From: Aquabacterium sp.
GTDB lineage: Bacteria; Pseudomonadota; Gammaproteobacteria; Burkholderiales; Burkholderiaceae_C
Direction: 5' to 3'
Length of the DNA stretch: 64,000 nucleotides
NCBI GenBank assembly: GCA_023266355.1
Contig: JAHFQM010000009.1
Location: 62,001-126,000 of the forward strand
The first letter of the stretch is position 1. Each line of letters opens with the position of its first letter. Positions 37,227 to 46,028 of this stretch are shown here, in pieces. A program made the position numbers and the translations under genes. The notes under the pieces were generated by a model. That model was given only the letters and a program-made list of their open reading frames with translations, was not told the origin of the DNA and did not search any database.

Positions 37227-37967
37227 TCACCACTCTCTGAGCTTGACTCGCAGCCGGGCGATGGACTGGCTGTGAAGCTGACACACGCGCGATTCCGTGA
37301 CCCCCAGGACCGCTGCGATCTCCTTGAGGTTCATGTCCTGCTCGTAGTACATGCTCATGACGTACTGCTCGCGCTCCGGCAGGTTTTTGATGGCCTCCAC
37401 CAGCGCGCTGCGCATGCGGTGGTCTTCGAGCAGGCTCAGCGGGTCTTCGCCCTCGGCGGTGACGTGGCGGTCGAGGTAGTCGTTGTCGCCGTCTTCGCCG
37501 CTCATGTCTTCCAGGTAGATGAGCTGGGTGCCGCGCACCTTGCCGAGCATCTCCTGGTAGTCGCCCAGCGCCATGCCCATCTCATTGGCAATTTCGCTTT
37601 CCTGCGGGACGCGGCCGAGCTTTTGCTCCAGGCTGTGCACGGCGCGTTCGATGTCACGCTGCTGCTTGCGCGTGCCGCGGCTGAGCCAGTCGGCGCCGCG
37701 CAGTTCGTCGAGCATGGCGCCGCGGATGCGCTGGGTGGCGAAGGTCTCGAACTGCACGCCCTGCCCTGCGTCGAAGCGGCTGAGCGCATCGGTCAGGCCG
37801 ATCATGCCGACCTGGATGAGGTCGTCGATCTCCACGTTGGCCGGCAGCTTGGCGATCATCTGGTGCGCCAGGCGTCGGACCAGCGGGCTGTATTGCTTCA
37901 GCAGGCTGTTGATGTCGAGGCGTCCTTGGGCGGTGTACGTGCTGGACATGCGGGGCTCCGTGGGCAT
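37227..37967 (-). CDS. fliA: Flagellar sigma factor FliA (sigma-28)
   Basis: RNA polymerase sigma factor for late flagellar and chemotaxis genes (246 aa). Region 2 includes DDLIQVGMIGLTDALSRFD and FETFATQRIRGAMLDELR. Region 3 is followed by region 4, with LPEREQYVMSMYYEQDMNLKEIA and the helix-turn-helix VTESRVCQLHSQSIARLR. The ATG at 37965-37967 overlaps the stop of the flhG-like gene by one base (TGATG). A later ATG (MSSTYTAQG, 37949) is possible. FliA-type promoters are visible before yjfB and the membrane chemoreceptor in this window. Confidence 0.96.
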   Translation of the reverse strand: MPTEPRMSSTYTAQGRLDINSLLKQYSPLVRRLAHQMIAKLPANVEIDDLIQVGMIGLTDALSRFDAGQGVQFETFATQRIRGAMLDELRGADWLSRGTRKQQRDIERAVHSLEQKLGRVPQESEIANEMGMALGDYQEMLGKVRGTQLIYLEDMSGEDGDNDYLDRHVTAEGEDPLSLLEDHRMRSALVEAIKNLPEREQYVMSMYYEQDMNLKEIAAVLGVTESRVCQLHSQSIARLRVKLREW

Positions 37968-38800
37968 CAATTGAGGACGGCTGACTGGCGGGCTGGCAGG
38001 GCGGCGCCCGGCGAGACCAGGTGGTCGAAGGCGTTGTCGCCCAGGGTGTGGGGCAAGGCGCTGCGCAACAGGCCTGCGGCCATGTCCATGAACCGGGCGT
38101 CGGGGTCGAGCGAAGCGGGCTCGAACGGGTCCAGCCGCAAGGCCGTGCGCTGGGCCACCCCCAGGAAGTCATCGGCGCAGCGCGCCAGGCGGGCGATCAC
38201 CTCGTCGGCCTGCGTGCTGCGGCGCGGGGCACACATCACGAGGTCATAGGCCATCCAGCCGCCGCGCTGGCTGAGGACCTTGACCGCCGCATAAGCATCG
38301 GTCAGGCCTTCGGCCATGTCATTGGTGAAGACCAGCGGACGCAAGTTGGCGTGGCGGCCGCGGCGGGCAAAGATGCGCACCAGCTCGCTGGCCGGAGCGT
38401 GCACCAGCACCACATCGCTTTGCGGCGAGGCATCGGCCAGGGCGTCGAGCAGGCTTTCGCAGGAACCGCGCGCATCGGCGAAAGTCAGCGGCAGGCCGCG
38501 CGCGGCCATGTAGCTGACCTGTGACGACAGGCGCTCCACGCCTTCGGCGAGGTCGAATTCGGCGAGTTCACCAGGCGGGCGGGCCTGCTCGGAGGCATCG
38601 ACCACCAGGGTGTGCAGGCCACAGGCGCCATAAGCCGCGCACAGGCGCTCCAGCACCAGGCCGCCGGCCGACGCGGCGCGCGGGTTGGCGACGACCGGGA
38701 TGAAGCGCAGCACGCGGGTGGCGAACATCTGGCGCAGGCCCTGGGCCTGGTCAACCGGGTGCATGGCGTGGGGCTTGGGGGTGTGGGCGGTGCTGGCCAT
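37967..38800 (-). CDS. flhG: FlhG/FleN-like protein lacking the P-loop
   Basis: A 277-residue protein in the position where FlhG (FleN), the MinD-type ATPase that counts flagella with FlhF, is normally encoded. The N-terminal DQAQGLRQMF is the conserved FlhG start, including the DQA-LR motif that stimulates FlhF GTPase. The ATPase core is degenerate: where a KGGVGKT loop should be, it reads PVVANPRAASAGG, with no Lys, and only the VVDAS strand recalls the Walker-type Asp. ATP binding is therefore unlikely (inference). It lies 14 bases after flhF and overlaps fliA by one base, so translational coupling in flhA-flhF-flhG-fliA is clear. Confidence 0.85.
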   Translation of the reverse strand: MASTAHTPKPHAMHPVDQAQGLRQMFATRVLRFIPVVANPRAASAGGLVLERLCAAYGACGLHTLVVDASEQARPPGELAEFDLAEGVERLSSQVSYMAARGLPLTFADARGSCESLLDALADASPQSDVVLVHAPASELVRIFARRGRHANLRPLVFTNDMAEGLTDAYAAVKVLSQRGGWMAYDLVMCAPRRSTQADEVIARLARCADDFLGVAQRTALRLDPFEPASLDPDARFMDMAAGLLRSALPHTLGDNAFDHLVSPGAALPARQSAVLN

Positions 38801-38814
38801 GGGGTGTGCTCGGC

Positions 38815-40596
38815 TCAGGCGCCACGGGCGGCGGTCAGCATGTCAGGGGCGACGGGCATGGACGGCGTGGCCAGGATGAGGCTGACTTCGTTGGGGTCCA
38901 GGCGGTAAGCAGGGTTCAGGCTGGCACGCATGGCACGGTGCACCAGGGCTTGAGACGACAGACGATGCCAATCTTCCGGCACGCGTTGGCCGTTGGCCAC
39001 ACCCAGAACCTTGAGCTTGTGACGAATTAACGCATCCAGGGCCGGACCGAGCTTCACGGCCTCGTCCAGCTTGGACAGGACCACCCCAGCGCACTGCTGG
39101 GCCTGGTAGGCGTGCATGACGTCTTCGATGGCGTCGCCCTGGGCCGAGGCGTTGATGACCAGCAGCTTCTTGATGCTGGGGTGCGAGAGCATGTCCAGCA
39201 GCTCCTTGGTGCGGCTGTCGCGCTGGGCCATGCCGGCGGTGTCGATGAGGATGAGTTTCTTGCCCGACAGCAGCTCCAGCAGGTCTTCCAGCGCGGCGCG
39301 GTCGTGGGCCATGTGCACCGGCACGCCCAGGATGCGGCCGTAGGCGCGCAGCTGTTCGTGGGCGCCGACGCGGTAGGCGTCCAGGGTGATGAGGCCCAGG
39401 TTGTTGGCGCCGTGCTTGGCGGCGAAGGTGGCGGCCAGCTTGGCGGTGGTGGTGGTCTTGCCCACGCCGGTGGCACCGATCAGGGCGAAGATGCCGCCCT
39501 GGTCTTCGACGGCACGCTCGGTGTCGGCGGTGTTCAGGTTGCGCTGCAGCACCTGGGTGGCCCAGGCGAGTTCGTCGGCCTGGCCGTTGGTGACTTCGGC
39601 GGGCATGGCGTCCAGCAGCTTGCGGATCAGCACGGTGGAGAAGCCGCCGTCCAGCAGGCGCTGGGCCAGGGTGGCTTGCGCCGGGGTGCGGCCCAGCTTG
39701 TCGAGGAAGGCCATGGTCTCGAAGCGCTCGGTCACCATGGCGCGCATGGCACGCAGCTCGCCCAACATGACGGCGTTGGCTTCCTGGGCGGCCTTGAGGG
39801 CCTCCAGGGTGGCGCGGTCGGCCTGGGGGTTGGCCACGGCAGGCTGGGCGGTTTTCGCGGCGGCAGGCTTGGCGGCCTGGGGGCGCAGGGCGGCGGCCGG
39901 CATGGCGGCCGGCGCGGCGCGGCGGGCCACGACCTGGTCCATGGTCAGGTCGGCATGGGCATGTGCTTGAGACTGGGCAGCGCGGGGCTGCTGGCGAGCT
40001 GCGTGTTGCGGCTCTTCCACCACCTGCGTCAGCAGGGGCTCGGCGGCCAGGTCCACGGCGGTGGTGCTGGGGCGCGGTGCGGCCTTGGCCGGCTTGGCCG
40101 CGGGGTTGGCGGGCTCGGCAAAACGCTGGGTCAGCTGGGCTTCGGGCGTGGCGGCCAGCGCGGGTTCGGTGCGCTGGATGGCGGCCTGGCGGCGCTTGAG
40201 CATGCGTTCGCGCACATAGTCCTGGAAGGACAGCGTGCTCATGGCCAGCTGCTTGACGTCTTCCTGCACGTTGTGGGCGATCTGCGAAACAGACTCCGAC
40301 ACCGCCTGCGACACGCTGCGGCCGCTGGCCGAAGCCGCGGGGGCCTCGTCCTGGGGCTCGGCGCGCTCTTCGCGAGCGTCACGGGGTTCGCGGTGGTCCC
40401 GCGCAGGGCTGCGGCCACCCGAAGAGGAGGACATCGACTCGACCGCGGCCATGCCTTCGGCACCCATCGCCAGGATCTCGATGCCACCTTCGGCGGCGGG
40501 TTTGGTGGACAGCACGATGGCCTCGTCACCCAGCGCAGCCTTGACCTTTTGCATGGCCTCGCGGCTGTTGCGTCCAATGAAGCGTTTGACGTTCAT
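38815..40596 (-). CDS. flhF: Flagellar biosynthesis GTPase FlhF
   Basis: SRP-type GTPase (593 aa) that sets the position of the (usually polar) flagellum. The N-terminal basic region starts MNVKRFIGRNSREAMQKVKAALG. A long Ala/Pro/Gln-rich linker spans about 75-280 and is unusually extended. The NG GTPase domain has the P-loop GATGVGKTTTT near residue 374, DTAGMAQRDSRT and SKLDEAVKLG. The start overlaps the flhA stop by four bases (ATGA). Presence of FlhF suggests polar flagellation (inference). Confidence 0.95.
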   Translation of the reverse strand: MNVKRFIGRNSREAMQKVKAALGDEAIVLSTKPAAEGGIEILAMGAEGMAAVESMSSSSGGRSPARDHREPRDAREERAEPQDEAPAASASGRSVSQAVSESVSQIAHNVQEDVKQLAMSTLSFQDYVRERMLKRRQAAIQRTEPALAATPEAQLTQRFAEPANPAAKPAKAAPRPSTTAVDLAAEPLLTQVVEEPQHAARQQPRAAQSQAHAHADLTMDQVVARRAAPAAMPAAALRPQAAKPAAAKTAQPAVANPQADRATLEALKAAQEANAVMLGELRAMRAMVTERFETMAFLDKLGRTPAQATLAQRLLDGGFSTVLIRKLLDAMPAEVTNGQADELAWATQVLQRNLNTADTERAVEDQGGIFALIGATGVGKTTTTAKLAATFAAKHGANNLGLITLDAYRVGAHEQLRAYGRILGVPVHMAHDRAALEDLLELLSGKKLILIDTAGMAQRDSRTKELLDMLSHPSIKKLLVINASAQGDAIEDVMHAYQAQQCAGVVLSKLDEAVKLGPALDALIRHKLKVLGVANGQRVPEDWHRLSSQALVHRAMRASLNPAYRLDPNEVSLILATPSMPVAPDMLTAARGA

Positions 40597-42701
40597 GCGT
40601 GGCCTCCGATCAGGGTACCGATGCGAATCGAATGGGTCTCAGGGATCTCGCTGTGTCCCAGCACCTTGAGACGGGGTGCGGCGCGCTTGAGCAGTCGGGC
40701 CACCGAGGGGCGGATCAGGTCGGGCACCAGCAGGCAGGCCGGCTGGCCCATGTTCTCCTGGCGCTGCACGGCTTCGGCGGCCTGGCGGGTGAGGTGGTCG
40801 GCCACGCCGGGGTCCAGCATCGGGCCGTTGGCCGAGGTCAGGGCTTGCGTCAGCAGGCGCTCCAGGTCGGGCTCGATGGCGATGACGTCCAGCTCTTTGA
40901 CCGGGCCGTAGATCTGCTGGACGATGGCCGGGGCCAGGCCCACACGGATGCGGCGCGACAGCTCCGACGGGTCGTTGACCAGGTTGGGCGCCATGGCGGC
41001 CTGCTCGGCGATGGTTTCGATGATGGAGCGCATGTCGCGGATGTGCACGCCTTCCTCCAGGAGGAGCTGGAGCACTTTCTGCAGGGTTGCGATGCCGACC
41101 ATCTTGGGTACCACGTCTTCGATCAGTTTCGGGGCCAGCTTGGTCACATGCTCGACCAGTTGCTGGGTCTCGACGCGGCCCAGAAGCTTGGCGGCGTGGA
41201 GTTGCATCAAGTGTGAAAGATGGGTGGCCACCACGGTCGAGGGATCAACGACGGTGTAGCCGGCCATTTGCGCGGCATCGCGCTGGCGCTCTTCGACCCA
41301 CACGGCGGGCAGGCCGAAAGCGGGGTCCACGGCCTGGGTGCCGGCGATCGGGTTGGTGACGTGGCCGGGGTTGATGGCCATCAGCATGTTGGGGAAGACC
41401 TCGCCCTCGCCCACCACGGCACCGCGCAGGGTGATGCGGTAAAAGCTGGGCTTGAGCTCCAGGTTGTCCTTGATGTGGACAGAAGGCGGCAGGAAGCCGA
41501 CCTCTTGGGCGAACTTGCGGCGCACACCCTTGATGCGGGTCAGCAGGTCGCCACCGCGGTCCTTGTCCACCAGCTGGATCAGGCGGTAGCCCACTTCCAG
41601 GCCGAGGGTGTCCACCGGCTGCAGGTCTTCCCAGCTGGCTTCGCCATTCGGATTGGGCGCGGCCTGGGCGGGCGCCTCGGACGGCGGCGGGGCGTTCTTG
41701 GCCGCCTCCTGCTTGAGGTGGGTCTTCCAGGCCAGCCAGCCCAGGCCACCGGCCACGGGCAGGAAGACGATGGAGGGCATGCCCGGGATCACACCCAGCA
41801 TGCCGATGATGCCGGCGGCCACGCCCAGCACCTTGGCGTTCTCGAACATCTGGCCAATGATCTGGCCGCCGATGTCCTGCTCCTTGCCGACGCGCGACAC
41901 CACCATCGCGGACGCCACCGAGATCAGCAGCGCCGGGATCTGCGCGACCAGGGCATCGCCCACGGCCAGCAGGATGTAGGAACTGGCGGCCTCGGAGGGC
42001 GACAGGCTGTGCTGCACCACGCCGATGACGAAGCCCCCGATGATGTTGATGAACAGGATCAGGATGCCGGCGACCGCGTCACCGCGCACGAACTTCGAGG
42101 CACCGTCCATGGAGCCGTGGAATTCGGCCTCTTCGCCCACTTCGCGGCGGCGCTTCTTGGCTTCCTTCTCGTCGATCAGGCCGGCGCCCAGGTCGGCGTC
42201 GATCGCCATCTGTTTGCCGGGCATGGCGTCCAGGGCGAAACGCGCGGCGACTTCGGCGATGCGCTCCGAGCCCTTGGTGATCACGATGAAGTTGATGACC
42301 ACCAGGATGGCGAAAACGATCAGACCGACGGCGAAGTTGCCGCCGATCAGGAAGTGGCCGAAGGACTCGATCACCTTGCCCGCGGCGCCCGCGCCGGTGT
42401 GGCCTTCGAGCAGCACCACCCGGGTGGAGGCCACGTTCAGCGACAGGCGCAACAGCGTGGTCAGCAGCAGCACCGAGGGGAAGGCCGCGAAGTCCAGCGG
42501 ACGCAGCATGGTGGCCGCCACCATCATCACCATCAGCGACATCGCGATGTTGAAGGTGAAGAACAGGTCCAGCACGAAGGGCGGCAGGGGCAGCACCATC
42601 AGGGCCAGCACGCACACCACGACGATGGGCGCGGCCATCATCTGGAAGCGCTTGGGGTCGTTGCCGGTGAGGGCCTGGAGCTTTTGCAGCAGCGGGTGCA
42701 T
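40593..42701 (-). CDS. flhA: Flagellar export gate protein FlhA
   Basis: Core of the flagellar type III export gate (702 aa). Membrane half (about 1-330) has about eight helices, with FNIAMSLMVMMVAATMLRPLDFAAFPSVLL-type sequence in its first helices and the FHIPEP-region motif GSERIAEVAARFALDAMPGKQMAIDADL. The cytoplasmic C-terminal domain follows (about 345-702). The length is normal. The start MHPLLQKLQALTGNDPKRFQM is plausible. It is 185 bases downstream of flhB, and its stop overlaps flhF. Confidence 0.96.
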   Translation of the reverse strand: MHPLLQKLQALTGNDPKRFQMMAAPIVVVCVLALMVLPLPPFVLDLFFTFNIAMSLMVMMVAATMLRPLDFAAFPSVLLLTTLLRLSLNVASTRVVLLEGHTGAGAAGKVIESFGHFLIGGNFAVGLIVFAILVVINFIVITKGSERIAEVAARFALDAMPGKQMAIDADLGAGLIDEKEAKKRRREVGEEAEFHGSMDGASKFVRGDAVAGILILFINIIGGFVIGVVQHSLSPSEAASSYILLAVGDALVAQIPALLISVASAMVVSRVGKEQDIGGQIIGQMFENAKVLGVAAGIIGMLGVIPGMPSIVFLPVAGGLGWLAWKTHLKQEAAKNAPPPSEAPAQAAPNPNGEASWEDLQPVDTLGLEVGYRLIQLVDKDRGGDLLTRIKGVRRKFAQEVGFLPPSVHIKDNLELKPSFYRITLRGAVVGEGEVFPNMLMAINPGHVTNPIAGTQAVDPAFGLPAVWVEERQRDAAQMAGYTVVDPSTVVATHLSHLMQLHAAKLLGRVETQQLVEHVTKLAPKLIEDVVPKMVGIATLQKVLQLLLEEGVHIRDMRSIIETIAEQAAMAPNLVNDPSELSRRIRVGLAPAIVQQIYGPVKELDVIAIEPDLERLLTQALTSANGPMLDPGVADHLTRQAAEAVQRQENMGQPACLLVPDLIRPSVARLLKRAAPRLKVLGHSEIPETHSIRIGTLIGGHA

Positions 42702-42885
42702 GAGGGCACATCCTTACAAAGGGTTGCAAGGATTGTTTTCCGCGGGGGGCCCAAGCTTTAGCGAGATAAGCAGGGGTGCTTTGCTGCTATTCCGGGGGGC
42801 TTTCGCGGGGTGAAAGCCTCACCCCTGCCCCGCCCTGGCGACGGCTCGCGACCGCCCGTGACGGATGTCACATCAACCGGCGGAA

Positions 42886-44061
42886 TCAGCCAGCAACGCC
42901 TGCCCGGGCCGCCTTGGCGGCCTTCGACGCCGGGTGGTGCGGGTCGAGCTCGTTGGGCACCTCCAGGTCGGGCAGGTTGCCCGGCATGGCGCCCTGGCCG
43001 ATGAGGGCCTGCTTGAGCTGGTACACATAGGCCAGCACCTGGGCCACGGCGCTGTACAGCGCCACGGGCACTTCCATGTCCAGCTCGGTGTGGGCGTAGA
43101 GGGCACGCGCCAGGGGCGGCGCCTCCAGCACGGGCACGCGGTGCTCGACGGCGAGGTCGCGGATCTTCAGCGCCAGCAAGTCGGTGCCCTTGGCCACCAC
43201 GCGGGGGGCGCCCATGCTGCCCTCTTCGTACTTCAGCGCCACGGCGTAGTGGGTCGGGTTCATGACCACCAGGTCGGCCGTGGGGATGGCGGCCAGCATG
43301 CGCTTCTTGGTCATCTCGCGCATCTTCTGCTTGATGCGGCCCTTGACCTCCTGGTTGCCTTCCTGCTGCTTGAACTCTTCCTTCATCTCCTGGTGGCTCA
43401 TCTTCATCTTCTCGGCGAAGAGGAACTTCTGCAGGGGGAAATCGATGATGGCGAAGAAGGCGACGACCAGCAGCATGGAGCCGATGACCTCGGCCAGCGT
43501 CACGCCCAGGGTGTGGATGGCGGCCGGCAGGGGCATGGCCAGCAGGTTGGCCATGCTGGGCCAGACCTTCATCAGGAAGGTGATGCCCGCGGCGCCCAGC
43601 ACCAGCCCCAGGGCCGAGGCCTTGAGCGCGTCCACCATGTGCGCCTTGGAAAACAGGTTGGCGATGCCCTGGATGGGATTGAGCTTGCTGAACTTGGGGC
43701 TGATGATCTGGAAGGACATCACCCAACCGCCTGCCGCCACCGAGGCCGCCACCGAGCCCAGCGCCACGGCCAGGCCGAAAGGCACGGCCACCATCAGCCA
43801 CTGGCTGGCCCAGACGCCCACGCGCTCCAGCATGAAATCGGGGTTGGCCACGGTGCGGGCGTCGAAGCGCAGGCCGGCCTGCAGCAGCTTTTCCATGTGC
43901 GACATCCACATCGGCGTCAGCCCCAGCAAGGCGGCCGTGGCCGCCAGCAAGACGAGGAAGTGCCCCAGGTCCTTCGAGCGGACGACCTGGCCTTCCTTGC
44001 GGGCATCGGCCAGTTTTTTGGCCGAGGCTGGTAGCTGCTTGTCTTCTGAGCCTTCGGACAT
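42886..44061 (-). CDS. flhB: Flagellar export switch protein FlhB
   Basis: Inner-membrane substrate-specificity switch of the flagellar export apparatus (391 aa). It has four transmembrane helices (about 35-210), then the autocleaving motif NPTH near residue 267 (VVMNPTHYAVALKY). The N-terminus MSEGSEDKQLPASAKKLADARKEGQVVRS is typical. It is the first gene of flhB-flhA-flhF-flhG-fliA. The promoter should lie in the 44062-44140 stretch; no strong sigma-70 or sigma-54 match is seen. Confidence 0.95.
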   Translation of the reverse strand: MSEGSEDKQLPASAKKLADARKEGQVVRSKDLGHFLVLLAATAALLGLTPMWMSHMEKLLQAGLRFDARTVANPDFMLERVGVWASQWLMVAVPFGLAVALGSVAASVAAGGWVMSFQIISPKFSKLNPIQGIANLFSKAHMVDALKASALGLVLGAAGITFLMKVWPSMANLLAMPLPAAIHTLGVTLAEVIGSMLLVVAFFAIIDFPLQKFLFAEKMKMSHQEMKEEFKQQEGNQEVKGRIKQKMREMTKKRMLAAIPTADLVVMNPTHYAVALKYEEGSMGAPRVVAKGTDLLALKIRDLAVEHRVPVLEAPPLARALYAHTELDMEVPVALYSAVAQVLAYVYQLKQALIGQGAMPGNLPDLEVPNELDPHHPASKAAKAARAGVAG

Positions 44062-44142
44062 GGGGGTGCGTCACGCGGGACGTGGTGGGGGGGCTGGAGG
44101 GGATTGTTCCCCTCGGCGGTGCGCCCCGTGGGCCGGATAAGC

Positions 44143-44692
44143 GGGGCGCGAGGCGGGTTGTTCGGGGCGCGTTTCGCGGGGTGGAAGGTGCGCGACGCTG
44201 GCGCAAGCGCCGCTGAGCGGCCCTTGGCCCGAATCACTTGGCGCGCCACGCAGTTCGGGTCGGGCGCGAGGTTGAAGCGCCTGGCACGCCGGCCGAAACA
44301 GGCGGTGTGCCGGCCGTTCTGGCTTGCACGCCAGGTTCCCCAGGTGCGGCACGCCACCCAGATTCAGCGGCGCGCCAGCCTTTGCCACTGGCGCGCCGCG
44401 CGGATCAGGGCGCGCGCAAAGCCCACCTGCCTGACGCGCCGCTGTCAACGGGCGATGGGCCGAGCTCAGAAGGCGGCGGGCCGAGTGGGGCGGGCGGCAG
44501 GCCGAGCGCAGGGGGCGGCGGGCGAGTGAAGCGGGCTTGCGCGCGAGCCCCCACAGGTGGCGCATGCACCGCAAGGGTGCGATGGCCGTGTGTTGAAGCC
44601 GGCAGGTCCATCGACACGGGCCATCGCTGGCGCATCTGCGGTGGCACGTCGCCCCCTGGTTGTGGCTGGAGCACGGTAAGGTGTGGCCTCTG
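44143..44692. repeat. Decayed 21-bp tandem repeat array, about 20-25 units
   Basis: Intergenic region 44062-44825 holds no gene I can support, but most of it is a degenerate minisatellite. The core octamer GGCGCGCC (or one to three changes, such as GGCACGCC and GGCGGGCC) recurs at 44240, 44263, 44283, 44304, 44325, 44348, 44369, 44390, 44411, 44433, 44454, 44475, 44496 and 44517. Spacings are 20-23, mostly 21. Weaker copies stay in exact 21-base phase at 44538, 44559, 44580, 44601, 44643, 44664 and 44685. On the upstream side, GGGGCGCG at 44143 and 44164 is also 21 apart. In the plus direction each unit would encode a heptapeptide of the type (W/R)-(R/H)-A-x4, but indels and stops break the frame. 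An 8-bp inverted repeat (GCGCCCCG 44121-44128, CGGGGCGC 44142-44149) borders it. Confidence 0.75.
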
Positions 44693-44825
44693 GCACTGCG
44701 CAAGCCACCTGGCCATGAACGCCCCACCCCTTGGGTCACCTGTGCAGGCATCGGCCTGGTGGCCGCCGGGGTGATGGTGCTGGCGTTTGCGCGTTAGGCT
44801 GCAGCGCAACCACACGGAGGAACCC

Positions 44826-45173
44826 ATGCCCGACAGCCGCTTTGCCCGCACCCCCGAGCCGCCCTATTACGCGGTGATCTTCGCCTCGCAGCGCACCGAA
44901 GGCGACCAGGGCTACGCCCAAATGGCATCGTTGATGGACGAGCTGGCGCAGCAGCAACCGGGCTACCTGGGGGCCGAGTTCGCCCGCGACGCCTCGGGCT
45001 TCGGCATCACCGTGTCGTACTGGGAGAGCCTGCAGGCCATCGCTGATTGGAAGGCCCAGGCCGACCACGCCCAGGCGCAGCGGCTGGGCAAGCGCGACTG
45101 GTACGCCGGCTTCGAGCTGCGCATCAGCAAGGTCGAGCGAGCGTACAACTTCCGCGCCCAGGGCGCCGCATGA
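44826..45173 (+). CDS. Antibiotic biosynthesis monooxygenase (ABM) domain protein
   Basis: A 115-residue dimeric ferredoxin-like-fold protein of the ABM family. Matching parts are YYAVIFASQRTEGDQGYAQM, then GYLGAEFARDASGFGITVSYWESLQAIADWKAQADHAQA in family order, and ISKVERAY at the end. Family members include quinol and haem-degrading monooxygenases and many of unknown substrate, so the activity is not predicted. The ATG at 44826 is preceded by CGGAGGAACCC, a strong ribosome site. The next gene (DUF2007 fusion) starts 34 bases later. Confidence 0.88.
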   Translation: MPDSRFARTPEPPYYAVIFASQRTEGDQGYAQMASLMDELAQQQPGYLGAEFARDASGFGITVSYWESLQAIADWKAQADHAQAQRLGKRDWYAGFELRISKVERAYNFRAQGAA

Positions 45174-45207
45174 GGCATGGCATGGGTCGCCGTGGCCCCA
45201 CGGCACA

Positions 45208-46023
45208 ATGGCCCTGACCATGCAGACCGTTTACGAAGCCGCCAACGCCGCCGAGGCCCACATGATCGCGGACCTGCTGCGCCAGGAAGGCGTGGTGGCG
45301 CACGTGCGGGGCGAGCACCTGCAAGGCGCGCTCGGCGAACTGCCGGCCGCTGGCTTGGTGCGGCTGGAGGTGCACGAGGAGGACCATGCCCGGGCGCGCG
45401 ACTTCATCGCCCGATGGGAAGCGGCCCAACCGCCCGAGCCGCGCGCCACCGAGGCGCACCGCAGCAAGGGTGGCGGCTGCTTGGGCGGCCTGCTGGTCGG
45501 CGTGTTGGCGGGAACGCTCGCGGCCACGGCCTTCTTCCGCGTGCCCACCGCCACCGACGGCGTTGACCACAACGGCGATGGCGTGCTCGACGAACGCTGG
45601 ACGGTCTCCGCGGCAGGCACCCTCCTGAAAAGCGAGGCCGACCGCAACCTCGATGGCCGGGTGGACTTCGTCTCGCACTTCGACCGGCGCGGCCAGGTCG
45701 CCAGCGCCGAGGCCGACGACGATTTCAACGGCACTTTCGAGACGCACCTCACCTTCGTGCGGGGCAACATCGACACGGCCCATGTGGACACCGACGGCGA
45801 CGGCTTCCCCGACCTGCATGCCGCCTACGCCAACGGCGTGGTGCAAACCAACACCTTCATCGACCGCGCCACAGGCTTGCCGCTGCGCGTCGAGCACCAC
45901 CGCCTGGGCAAGCTCACACACGCCGAACTTGACGCCGACCACGATGGGGTGCTCGACACCGAAGTGACTTTCTCGCCGCTGGGCGAGGTCACGTCGCGGC
46001 GGGCTCGGCCTCCCTCACCCTGA
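45208..46023 (+). CDS. DUF2007 domain fused to a membrane anchor and calcium-loop repeats
   Basis: A 271-residue protein of unusual make-up. Residues 6-70 match the DUF2007 (putative signal transducing) domain: VYEAANAAEAHMIADLLRQEG, then GLVRLEVHEED. A Gly-rich hydrophobic helix (about 91-110) should anchor it in the inner membrane. The rest, presumably periplasmic, carries Asp-rich loops spaced about 24 residues apart: DHNGDGVLDE (120-129), DRNLDGRVDF (145-154), DDDFNGTFET (170-179), DTDGDGFPDL (194-203) and DADHDGVLDT (242-251). These resemble EF-hand or thrombospondin type-3 calcium loops. A later start at 45220 is possible. Function unknown; calcium binding is inferred. Confidence 0.8.
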   Translation: MALTMQTVYEAANAAEAHMIADLLRQEGVVAHVRGEHLQGALGELPAAGLVRLEVHEEDHARARDFIARWEAAQPPEPRATEAHRSKGGGCLGGLLVGVLAGTLAATAFFRVPTATDGVDHNGDGVLDERWTVSAAGTLLKSEADRNLDGRVDFVSHFDRRGQVASAEADDDFNGTFETHLTFVRGNIDTAHVDTDGDGFPDLHAAYANGVVQTNTFIDRATGLPLRVEHHRLGKLTHAELDADHDGVLDTEVTFSPLGEVTSRRARPPSP

Positions 46024-46028
46024 CACCC

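Noticed and set aside
42798..42825. Overlapping short inverted repeats between flhB and flhA, possibly a switch
   Set aside because: Stems are 7 bp in GC-rich sequence, with no T-run and no conserved partner. They are compatible with chance.
44240..44524. CRISPR array
   Set aside because: Units are contiguous 21-bp repeats with no spacers and are too degenerate; there are no cas genes.
44104..44529. Possible gene of about 140 codons in the repeat region upstream of flhB
   Set aside because: The frame depends on a repeat period that is a multiple of three. Other units in the same array are in different frames and carry stops, so coding now looks unlikely.
44597..44799. Open segment ending in a hydrophobic stretch before the ABM gene
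   Set aside because: It has no start codon or ribosome site, is preceded by an in-frame stop at 44594, and lies partly in the repeat array.
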